Shown here piece after piece: positions 1-6,833 of a stretch of 58,474 nt of DNA. The stretch's first letter is position 1. Every line of letters starts with the position of its first letter. This DNA comes from Myxococcales bacterium (GTDB taxonomy: Bacteria > Myxococcota > Myxococcia > Myxococcales > JAJYLH01), in contig JAJYLH010000035.1 of assembly GCA_021787845.1 (NCBI GenBank), positions 1 to 58,474 on the forward strand. Direction: 5' to 3'. Below the pieces are notes generated by a model that was not told where the DNA came from, searched no databases, and saw only the letters and a program-made list of their open reading frames with translations. A program made the translations under genes and the position numbers.

Positions 1-597
1 GGCCTGCTTGCGCAACTCGACGAGCGTCTGCTCCCGGCGGAACGAGGCCGCACCGGCGCTCGCGCGAACGCGGGTCCCGTCCTGCGCCACGCGAGACAGA
101 TCGCACAGGCCCGCCTTCAAGAGCACCACGACGACGTCGGTGATGAGCTTTGAAAACAGCTCTCTGCTGTGGCGGCGGAAGTTGCTCAAGTGGCGCTGCC
201 GCACCGCAACGCCGCCGCAGATCCAACGGTACGCGGCGCTCGACTCGCACAGCCGCGCGATTTCGTGCGAGCTGCCCTCGCCCTCGGAAGTCGCGTAGAT
301 CCAGAGGCTCAAGGTGATGCGCGGATCGATGGCGAACGCCCCCGCGTTGCTGCCGCGCGAGTCGATGCGCGCGTACAGCTCGGACAGGTCGAGGCGGCCG
401 GTGATCTCCCAGATGTCTCGCGCGCGGTGCGTCACCGGAAGCAACTCGTCCAGCGTCCTGCTGATCAACTCGCGCTGATCGCGCTGCACTCGCTTGATTC
501 GTACCTGGTTCCTGGCGTCTTCCCGCAGGTCCGCGCCTGGTCTCACGCGCTTCTGCTCCGTCGTCGCGAGCAGGTCTGGCTGAGGCAAGCTCCACAT
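1..597 (-). CDS. IS1182-family transposase, N-terminal part (cut by window edge)
   Basis: Reading the minus strand from an ATG at 597 gives 199 codons that stay open to the window edge, so the C-terminal part is missing. The residues fit the N-terminal region of IS1182-type DDE transposases: an ELLP...HRARDIWEI start, then DPRITLSLWIYATSEG, RLCESSAAYRWICGGV, and VAQDGTRVRASAGAASF near the cut. The protein would cut and paste the insertion sequence. Upstream on the same strand there is a TTGACA box (629-634) that could be part of its promoter, in a patch visibly richer in A+T than its surroundings. The family is clear from the motifs. Whether the element is intact cannot be seen, because the catalytic half lies outside the window. 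Confidence 0.85.
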   Translation of the reverse strand, partial: MWSLPQPDLLATTEQKRVRPGADLREDARNQVRIKRVQRDQRELISRTLDELLPVTHRARDIWEITGRLDLSELYARIDSRGSNAGAFAIDPRITLSLWIYATSEGEGSSHEIARLCESSAAYRWICGGVAVRQRHLSNFRRHSRELFSKLITDVVVVLLKAGLCDLSRVAQDGTRVRASAGAASFRREQTLVELRKQA

Positions 598-644
598 CGG
601 CGCCCTCACTAATATGCTGATAGCTACCTGTCAAGACCTTCTGT

Positions 645-660
645 TGGCATAGCTCTTGCC
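645..660 (+). promoter_or_regulatory. sigma-54-like -24/-12 promoter candidate
   Basis: The sequence TGGCAT-AGCTC-TTGC has the GG and GC dinucleotides exactly ten bases apart, as sigma-54 holoenzyme requires. It points rightwards, with an expected start near 670. The first good downstream gene is modA, about 300 bases away. It also sits next to the end of the IS1182-like element and is itself partly palindromic, so it could instead belong to that terminus. No activator site was identified. Confidence 0.3.
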
Positions 661-705
661 GCAGTGCTTCCCGATACTCTCACGTCATGTATGGTGGATT
701 CGTGC

Positions 706-852
706 TCAGGCTCTCAGCCCCAGGGTCCCCCTTCCCTGCCGCCGGCCGCGGTGCCGAACGGGAGCGGTGCCGGTCTGCGACCGCGCCAGCGCGTCCTCGA
801 TGCGCTCCAGCCTTTCGCTCAGGCGATCGTTCGCTCGATCCGCGTCCGCCAT
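706..852 (-). CDS. small hypothetical protein (48 aa), possibly truncated
   Basis: A short minus-strand frame starts with ATG at 852, behind a good ribosome-binding sequence (GGGAGGGG about seven bases upstream). The first 25 residues (NDRLSERLERIEDALARS region) have a charged heptad pattern like a short coiled coil. The second half is rich in Arg and Gly and looks non-specific. It is divergent from modA and ends about 100 bases from the IS1182 transposase start. It could be a real small protein, or the 5' remnant of a longer gene cut when the insertion sequence arrived. No family is recognised. Confidence 0.3.
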   Translation of the reverse strand: MADADRANDRLSERLERIEDALARSQTGTAPVRHRGRRQGRGTLGLRA

Positions 853-962
853 CGAAGACCCCTCCCGCGCATTCGGCCATCGAACCGCCCGGATGACAAG
901 GTCGTTTCCGCTCGCGCGGATTTCGTTTCGGCGCCCCGGTGGACGCGATAGCTTCGCTCCCG

Positions 963-1703
963 ATGCATCGCCGACTGCTCCTTCTCTGGACCCTGCCCTG
1001 GATCGCAGGCGCCTGCCACCATCCGAGACCGATGACGGTGTTCGCCGCCGCGAGCCTCGTCGACGTTCTGCCACGCGTCGCCGCTGCGTGGCAGCGGGCG
1101 GGCGGGGGGCAGGTGCGGTTCAGCTTCGACGCCTCCTCGCGGCTGGAGGCGGAGATCCAAGCGGGCGCGCCCGCCGACGTCTTCGTCTCCGCCGACGAGG
1201 CCTGGATGGACACCTTGCAGGCGGCCGGGGGGATCCGCAATGGTTCCCGTTTCGACCTCGTCGGCAACTCGCTGGTCCTGGTCGCGCCCAAGGCGGGAGC
1301 GCTCTCGCTTGGCGACCTGACCTCGCCGCGGGTCCGGCGCGTCGCCGTCGCGGGCGAGAACGTGCCCGCCGGCCGGTACGCCCGCGCGAGCCTCCACGCG
1401 CTCCACCTCGCCGCCGTCGCCGGGAAGCTCGTCAACGCGGTCAACGTTCGTGAAGCGCTGGCTCTCGCGGCGAAGGGCGAAGTGGACGCCGCCTTCGTCT
1501 ACGAGAGCGACGCGCAGTCGGAGCCGGCGGTGCGGGTGGTCGCCCGATTGCCCGAGTCGTCGCACCCGGCCATCCGCTATCCGGCAGCGCTGACGCGGAG
1601 CGCCTTGCCAGCAGCCGCCGCCTTCCTGGAGTTCTGCCGGAGCCCGGCAGCGCAGAAGCTCTTCGTGGCGGCGGGCTTCACCACGCTCCCGCGCGGGCGC
1701 TGA
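963..1703 (+). CDS. modA: molybdate ABC transporter substrate-binding protein ModA
   Basis: Periplasmic molybdate/tungstate-binding protein of a ModABC importer. The chosen ATG at 963 gives a short basic start, a hydrophobic segment, and a lipobox ending IAGAC (Cys18), so it is probably a lipoprotein. A GTG at 939 in the same frame would add eight residues before this signal and is less likely. ModA family features follow: FAAASLVDVLPRVA just after the signal, then the PADVFVSADEAWMD stretch, and a typical length of about 246 residues. The stop overlaps the TGAGG that serves as ribosome-binding site of the next gene, so modA, modB and modC form one operon. Confidence 0.92.
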   Translation: MHRRLLLLWTLPWIAGACHHPRPMTVFAAASLVDVLPRVAAAWQRAGGGQVRFSFDASSRLEAEIQAGAPADVFVSADEAWMDTLQAAGGIRNGSRFDLVGNSLVLVAPKAGALSLGDLTSPRVRRVAVAGENVPAGRYARASLHALHLAAVAGKLVNAVNVREALALAAKGEVDAAFVYESDAQSEPAVRVVARLPESSHPAIRYPAALTRSALPAAAAFLEFCRSPAAQKLFVAAGFTTLPRGR

Positions 1704-1711
1704 GGCGACTG

Positions 1712-2410
1712 GTGTTCCTGCCCGACCCCTATCTCGCGATCAAGCTGTCGCTCATCGTCGGCGGCTGGTGCGTCCTCGTCGGCGCGCCGATCGCGATTCT
1801 TCTCGGTTGGCTGCTCGCGCGGGGGAGCTTCCGGTTCAAGCCGGTGGTCAGCTCGGTCCTGCTCGTCCCGCTGGTGCTCCCGCCGGTCGTCACCGGGCTG
1901 CTCCTCTTGGACCTCTTCGGACGCTCGAGCCCTGTCGGGCGCGCGCTCGCGGCGCTCGGCGTCCGCGTTCCGTTCACGCTCGCCGGCGCGGTGGTGGCGG
2001 CGCTCGTGATGGGGCTGCCGCTCTTCGTCCTCTCCGCGCGCTCGGCCTTCGAGGCGGTCGACCCGCGCTTCGACGAGCTCGCCCGGTCGCTGGGGATGCG
2101 GCCGTGGCGGGCGTTCTTCAAGGTGACGCTTCCCCTGGCGCTCCCCGGCATCGGTGCCGGAGCCCTGTTGGCCTTCGCCCGGGCGCTGGGCGAGTTCGGC
2201 GCGACCGCGGTCCTCTCCGGCAACCTCGAAGGACGGACCCGGACCATCGCGATGGCGGTGTACACCCTGCTCGACGCCTCCCACGGCGGGCGCGAGGTGC
2301 GGGTCCTGGTCGTCTCGTCGCTCCTGATTTCGCTGGTCGCGCTGGCCGGGTTCGAGGCGCTGGTGCGCTGGCAACATCGCCGGCTGGAGTTTGCGCGCGA
2401 TGCCGGCTGA
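1712..2410 (+). CDS. modB: molybdate ABC transporter permease ModB
   Basis: Inner-membrane permease of the molybdate importer, 232 residues, starting at GTG eight bases after modA ends. The protein is almost entirely hydrophobic helices. It carries the EAA-type cytoplasmic loop that docks on the ATPase: ELARSLGMRPWRAFFKVTLP, followed by LALPGIGAGALLAFARALGE and a GEFGATAVLSGN stretch typical of ModB/CysTW permeases. Its end overlaps the likely modC start by 11 bases, pointing to translational coupling. Confidence 0.93.
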   Translation: MFLPDPYLAIKLSLIVGGWCVLVGAPIAILLGWLLARGSFRFKPVVSSVLLVPLVLPPVVTGLLLLDLFGRSSPVGRALAALGVRVPFTLAGAVVAALVMGLPLFVLSARSAFEAVDPRFDELARSLGMRPWRAFFKVTLPLALPGIGAGALLAFARALGEFGATAVLSGNLEGRTRTIAMAVYTLLDASHGGREVRVLVVSSLLISLVALAGFEALVRWQHRRLEFARDAG

Positions 2411-3194
2411 GGTCCGGCGCGTGCCGGTGCCTGGCGGCGGTGCCCTAGAGCATGACCGCCGCGGCTCTCTACCTGCCCAGCCGGGGAGCGCCGATGCCGG
2501 CGCTGGGTTTGACCGGTCTTGCCCGGCTTCCGAGCCGATGGGCGGCGCTGCCGGTGTCAGCCCGCGCCCGCCTCGCTGGCGCCTCGCGGTCAGCGTCGGC
2601 AAGCTCCCGGAGATCGCGCTCGAATCCGACGCGCCAGGGCTGGCGATTCGCGGTCCGTCCGGGGTGGGCAAGACCACCCTCTTGAGGATCATCGCCGGCG
2701 TCGAGCGGCGGGCGCGCGGAACGATCGCGTATGCTGGAACCCCCTGGCTCGCCAGCGACCGAGGCGTCTTCGTCCCCGCGTGGGAGCGACGCACGGGCTG
2801 GTCGCCGCAAGACGCGCTGCTCCTACCGCACCTCGACGTGCGCTCGAACCTCCTTTCCGCCGCGCGCGCGCACGCGCAGGAGCTGGACGCCGTCGCCGCA
2901 GGGCTCGAGATCGCCCACCTGCTCGAGCGCCGGCCGCGGCATCTCTCCGGAGGAGAGCGGCACCGGGTCGCCTTGGGAAGAGCGCTCCTGGCCGACGCGC
3001 AGGTGCTGCTGTTGGACGAGCCGTTCGCGGCGCTCGACGACGCCTTGCGCCGACGGGTGCTGACGTTCATCGCCGGTCAAATCGAAGCCCGCCCGCGCGC
3101 GCTGGTGCTGGTCAGCCACGACGCGCGGGATGCTCACGCGCTCGCGCAGGAGGCGTGGAACCTGTCGTCGCAAGGGCTGCACCGGGAACGCTGA
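2400..3194 (+). CDS. modC: molybdate ABC transporter ATPase ModC (no TOBE domain)
   Basis: ATP-binding subunit of the molybdate importer. Visible motifs are Walker A GPSGVGKT (about residues 85-92), signature LSGGERHR, Walker B QVLLLDEPFAAL, and the H-loop in LVLVSHDARD. The ATG at 2400 overlaps the end of modB. The first 55 or so residues from it look unlike the family, so the true start may be the ATG at 2538, which lacks an obvious ribosome-binding site. The protein ends shortly after the H-loop and lacks the C-terminal molybdate-binding TOBE domain usual in ModC. About 380 bases without a convincing gene follow. Confidence 0.88.
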   Translation: MPAEVRRVPVPGGGALEHDRRGSLPAQPGSADAGAGFDRSCPASEPMGGAAGVSPRPPRWRLAVSVGKLPEIALESDAPGLAIRGPSGVGKTTLLRIIAGVERRARGTIAYAGTPWLASDRGVFVPAWERRTGWSPQDALLLPHLDVRSNLLSAARAHAQELDAVAAGLEIAHLLERRPRHLSGGERHRVALGRALLADAQVLLLDEPFAALDDALRRRVLTFIAGQIEARPRALVLVSHDARDAHALAQEAWNLSSQGLHRER

Positions 3195-3577
3195 CGGCGC
3201 GACTCTTCTTCGCCCCTGGCGAAAGCGCGTTCGCGACCACACCTTCGCTGCCGGCCGAGGTCCGAGGGGCACGCTGGCACCGCGTCGGGGTGCGCTCGTG
3301 CTCGGCCGGTGGCGCTCGGACGGAGCGGGCGCGAGGAGCCTGGGGTGCCGCTCGGCGGAAGCGGTCACGCTCGCGGCGCGGGCCTTGGGGACGAGCGGTT
3401 GGACGACCGCGAAATTTTCTTGTTTTTTCCTTGCCCCCACTGGGCGAGGTGCTCTACAACGCCTGCCACTTCGGACGGCCGCGCTCGGTCGGCGGCTTCG
3501 TCCGGACACCCCAACCCACGGGCGCGAGGCGAAGGGCCAGGCCTCACGACCGCGTCGACCGAAAGGACGTTCCGGCG
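3195..3577 (+). other. intergenic region with T-rich patch
   Basis: No convincing gene is seen in these 383 bases. Around 3412-3431 there is an A+T-rich patch (AAATTTTCTTGTTTTTTCC) that is exceptional in this GC-rich sequence. It may hold the promoter of the DUF507 gene or the end of the modABC transcript. No clear hairpin precedes the T run. Short stretches in two other frames faintly resemble a ModC C-terminal domain, but not well enough to claim a frameshift. Confidence 0.4.
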
Positions 3578-4096
3578 ATGAAGCTCTATCCGAAGGCGAT
3601 TCCAGCCATCGCGCGCGATGCCATCGCGACCTTGATGGCTGACGGCGACATCGAGGTGGAGACCTTGCGCATCGCCGACGCCGAGCAGGACATGGCGGCG
3701 GTGATGAAGGAGTACCTCGCCGCCGAGGAGCGGGTGAACCAGGCGACGAGGGAGGCGCTGGAGCGCCGGGGCTACGACCACTCCAAGTTCAACCAGGTCA
3801 AGCGCGAGATGGCCGACGTGCGCGGCTTCAAGATGGGCGACGACGGCATCGACTACATGATCAACCAGATGCTGGAGTTCTTGCTCATCTCCCGCAACAT
3901 CGAGGAGGTCTACGGCGAGGACCCGCCGATGCGGAAGAAGATCTTCGCGGCCTTCAAGAAGCACCTGGACGTCGACGAGGACATCGACCGCGAGGCGCGC
4001 AGCCGCTTGAAGCACCTCGCTGAAGGCACCCAGGCCTGGGAAATCGAGTACCAGCGCGCGGTCGAAGCCATCCGCCGCAACCGCGGCCTGCTGTAG
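3578..4096 (+). CDS. DUF507 family protein
   Basis: 172-residue protein starting MKLYPKAIPAIARDAIATLM, the recognisable opening of the DUF507 family, which is common in deltaproteobacteria and of unknown function. It is soluble, highly charged and almost all helical, with a central GFKMGDDGIDYMINQMLEF region and a basic C terminus (EAIRRNRGLL). A purine-rich GAAAGGA sequence lies about twelve bases before the ATG. The gene is alone, with a T-rich upstream region, and converges on the MCE gene, from which a palindromic sequence separates it. Family assignment is confident; the role is not known. Confidence 0.9.
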   Translation: MKLYPKAIPAIARDAIATLMADGDIEVETLRIADAEQDMAAVMKEYLAAEERVNQATREALERRGYDHSKFNQVKREMADVRGFKMGDDGIDYMINQMLEFLLISRNIEEVYGEDPPMRKKIFAAFKKHLDVDEDIDREARSRLKHLAEGTQAWEIEYQRAVEAIRRNRGLL

Positions 4097-4162
4097 CGCT
4101 GCCGCTGTAGGCCACCGCTCCCGCCAGGCGACGAACGTCGCGTCTGCACCCGCCGCGTCCCC

Positions 4163-4203
4163 AGTCCGATCGGACCGATCGGTCGGATCGGACCGATCGG
4201 ACT
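4163..4203. terminator. palindromic CCGATCGG repeat, possible two-way terminator
   Basis: Between the convergent DUF507 and MCE genes lies a 41-base run built from GATCGG and CCGATC units. Its outer 11 bases (AGTCCGATCGG and CCGATCGGACT) are perfect inverted repeats, so it can form a strong hairpin on both strands. No run of T follows, so it is not a classic intrinsic terminator. Fragments of the same motif recur near 6752, 20155 and 33440-33480. Confidence 0.45.
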
Positions 4204-4251
4204 TCTGGCACGGCCGAGAAGTTGCCCGCGTCGCTGCCGCCTGAGCGCTCG

Positions 4252-5844
4252 TCAGGGCTTGGGCACGCCGGTCACCGTCAGGATGCTCTTCAAGTCCTGG
4301 TCGGTGAACTCGATGCCGCCGGTCGCGAAGAAGTCGCGTCCGGCGATGGGGCTGCCGTCGAGGACGTCCTGGTGGTTGAGCACGTCGTCGACGCCGAAGC
4401 CCAGGTAGAAGTATTTCCAGAACCGCGCCAGGCCGGTGATGCGCAAGCGCGGGAAGCGCGTCGCCGGGTTCGCCCAGTCGAACGCGTCGACCGACACCTT
4501 CAGGTGGTCGTGAAAGCCGAAGAGGTCGACGCCGCCGCCGCCCGTCGACTCGATGAGCCCCACCCGCAACGCCGCGAACCCGAACCGCCGGGCGATGTAC
4601 GCCGAGAACTTGTAGTTGTCGGTCGTCACCACCTGCTGCTGACTCTTGACCTCCGTCGGCCCCGGCGGAATCGAGTCGATGGTCTCATAGGAAACCGTCC
4701 CCCGCGGCTCGCTGCTGATGCCGATGCCGTACCACTTGTCCGGCGAGGGCTCGAGCTTGACCTCGACCAGGCCCTTGCCTTCCGGCCCCACCGGCATCCC
4801 GCCGAGGAGTCCCGGCGTCCAATGGACCTCCTCGCGCAGGCTGACCACCGTCTTCAGCCGGGACAGCGGTGAAACCAGCCCGTTCACGTCGGAGAGCGTC
4901 GAGTCGATCTTCTTCGCGATGCTGTCGTCGCGCACGAGCTTCCCGAGGGTCCCCTCCCCCTTGTCGACGCGGTCGACGACGTCCTTCGCGTCGCTGACCG
5001 TGCCTTGGGTGGTGTCGATCATCTTCTTTGCGCTCGCCAGGGTCTTCTGGAGCTGGTCGAGCGTCTGCCGCACGCTCGCCACCGAGTTCTGCAGGTCCCC
5101 CTGCCCCGACCCGACGATCTTGTCGAGCGTGTACATGAGCCTGTTCGCGCGGTCGGTGAAGCTCCGGACGTTGAAGAGAATCTCTTGAATATTTCCCTCT
5201 TCGCCGCGGGTCAAATGGCGAATGTCGCCGGTCAGGCCCTGCGCGTCAGCGAGCAACGAGTTCAGCCGGCCGCCGGCGCTGGTGATGGTCTCGTTGAGCC
5301 CGTTGGCGACCTCGGTCATCGACTTGATGATTTGCTTGATGCTCCCGATCTGGTCGCTCGTGATCAGGTTCTTCAAGCTGTCGGTGATTTCCTGGATGTT
5401 GCGGGTGACCTTCCCCAGGGCGGCGAAGACGTCCTCGACCCCGGGCTGGCTCGTGACGGTGGCGATATCGCCGCCCGGCGGTATCCGCGGGGCGGAAGGG
5501 GTGCCGGGGAACACGTCGAGCAGGAAGTCCCCGAGGAGGCTCGCGCTCCGCTTGGTGATGCGCGCGTCCTGGCGCAGGATGACGCCGTTCTTGATGCGCA
5601 AGAACACCCGCGCCCGCGCGTCGGGGGTCAGCTCGATGTGGTCGACGACGCCGACCTCGATGCCGGCGATCTGCACTCGGCTCTTGGCGCCCAGGCCGCT
5701 CGCGTCGGTGAAGGTGGCGGTCACCTCGTAGGAGTTGGAGCTCGAGTACTTGCGGTGGGAGAGAAACGAGAGCAGCACGAAGAACGCGGCGATGCCGGCG
5801 ATGACGACGAGCCCGACGCGGAAGGGAGTGAAGGCCCGGTTCAT
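4252..5844 (-). CDS. MCE/MlaD family protein with beta-rich C-terminal domain
   Basis: 530-residue envelope protein of the MCE family, which moves lipids between membranes. One membrane helix (about residues 10-28) anchors it in the inner membrane. The MCE domain follows (about 35-125; VTATFTDASGLGAKSRVQIAG, then VGVVDHIELTP). Next comes a long helical region (about 145-330) with repeated TSL/DRV heptads, as in needle-forming MCE proteins. The last 190 residues alternate polar and apolar residues with many aromatics (DKWYGIGIS, FWKYFYLGFGVDDVLN, DFFATGGIEF), suggesting beta strands. It overlaps the ATPase gene by four bases (ATGA) and is the last gene of that unit. No MlaE-type permease is next to it. 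Confidence 0.85.
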   Translation of the reverse strand: MNRAFTPFRVGLVVIAGIAAFFVLLSFLSHRKYSSSNSYEVTATFTDASGLGAKSRVQIAGIEVGVVDHIELTPDARARVFLRIKNGVILRQDARITKRSASLLGDFLLDVFPGTPSAPRIPPGGDIATVTSQPGVEDVFAALGKVTRNIQEITDSLKNLITSDQIGSIKQIIKSMTEVANGLNETITSAGGRLNSLLADAQGLTGDIRHLTRGEEGNIQEILFNVRSFTDRANRLMYTLDKIVGSGQGDLQNSVASVRQTLDQLQKTLASAKKMIDTTQGTVSDAKDVVDRVDKGEGTLGKLVRDDSIAKKIDSTLSDVNGLVSPLSRLKTVVSLREEVHWTPGLLGGMPVGPEGKGLVEVKLEPSPDKWYGIGISSEPRGTVSYETIDSIPPGPTEVKSQQQVVTTDNYKFSAYIARRFGFAALRVGLIESTGGGGVDLFGFHDHLKVSVDAFDWANPATRFPRLRITGLARFWKYFYLGFGVDDVLNHQDVLDGSPIAGRDFFATGGIEFTDQDLKSILTVTGVPKP

Positions 5845-6644
5845 GCGCCCTTCTCGAGCCAGGGGAGGAGGAACTCGCGGACCTTCGGATGCTCGCTGCG
5901 GCGGAACACCGACGGCCGGTCGTGCGCGACGATCCGCCCACCGGAGAGAAACGCGATCTGGTCGGCGATCTTGAAGGCGCTGCCGACGTCATGGCTGATG
6001 ACGACGCTCGTCACCCCGAGCTCGCGTTTGGCGTCGAGGATCATCTCGTTCACGTTCTCGGTGGTGATGGGGTCCAAGCCGGTGGTCGGCTCGTCGTAGA
6101 GGACGATCTGCGGCTCGAGCACCACCGCCCGCGCGAGCCCGACGCGCTTGCGCATGCCCCCCGAGAGCTCTGCCGGCATCCTCGCCTCGATGCCCGGCAG
6201 TCCGACGAGCGCGAGCTTCTGCGCCACCCGCTCGAAGATGTCCCCGCGCTTGAGCCTCGTGTGCTCCTTCAGGGGAAACGCGACGTTCTCGCCGACGGTC
6301 ATCGAGTCGAACAGCGCCGAGCTCTGGAAGACCATTCCGAACTTGTGGCGCACCTGGTCGAGCGCACGGCCGGTCAGGGGGACGATGTCCTCGCCGTCGA
6401 TCAGGACCTCGCCCTCGTCCGGCTTCAGGAGCCCGATCATGTGCTTCATCAGCACGCTCTTTCCAGAACCGCTCCCGCCGAGGATGACCGTTGTCGTTCC
6501 CCTCGGCACCGCGAGGTCGATTCCCTGGAGCACCGCGTGGCTGCCGAAGCTCTTCTTCAGGCCGCGAATCGCGATCGCCGGCGCGAAGGCCGGAACCTGT
6601 TCCTGGGAATCCGCCGCCGCGGAAGCGGGCGCCACCTTATCCAC
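5841..6644 (-). CDS. MlaF-like ABC ATPase of an MCE lipid transporter
   Basis: ATPase that would power the MCE system. It has Walker A GGSGSGKS (about residues 56-63 from this start), Q-loop VFQSSALFDSMTV, signature LSGGMRKRVGLARA, and Walker B IVLYDEPTTGLDP. The SGGMRKRVGLARA signature with the EPTTGLDP Walker B is typical of MlaF/Ttg2A. The start is uncertain: the frame is open to a TTG at 6725, but the GTG at 6644 (VDKVAPAS) gives a length close to family members. Neither has a strong ribosome-binding site. Its stop overlaps the MCE start (ATGA). Confidence 0.88.
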   Translation of the reverse strand: MDKVAPASAAADSQEQVPAFAPAIAIRGLKKSFGSHAVLQGIDLAVPRGTTTVILGGSGSGKSVLMKHMIGLLKPDEGEVLIDGEDIVPLTGRALDQVRHKFGMVFQSSALFDSMTVGENVAFPLKEHTRLKRGDIFERVAQKLALVGLPGIEARMPAELSGGMRKRVGLARAVVLEPQIVLYDEPTTGLDPITTENVNEMILDAKRELGVTSVVISHDVGSAFKIADQIAFLSGGRIVAHDRPSVFRRSEHPKVREFLLPWLEKGA

Positions 6645-6833
6645 AGCACCGGAGCGTCGCCCCAAGTCGGGCCCGACGCAAGGAATCGGACGGGCCTGAG
6701 CGCTCGGCCGAACGGTGGGCGCCAAACTCGAGGTCGCGCGCCCGAGGCGAGAAGTCCGATCGGTCTGACGGTAGCCGTCGAACCGGTTTCGCCGGCGAGG
6801 CCGAAATCGCGCCGGGCCTCGACGGACGCCGCC

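Noticed and set aside
963-3194. Molybdenum-cofactor riboswitch ahead of modABC
   Set aside because: The upstream DNA is mostly IS end and a divergent small frame. No conserved riboswitch-like structure could be seen.
3195-3420. Frameshifted TOBE domain of modC
   Set aside because: Fragments in different frames only faintly resemble TOBE; at least two frameshifts would be needed.
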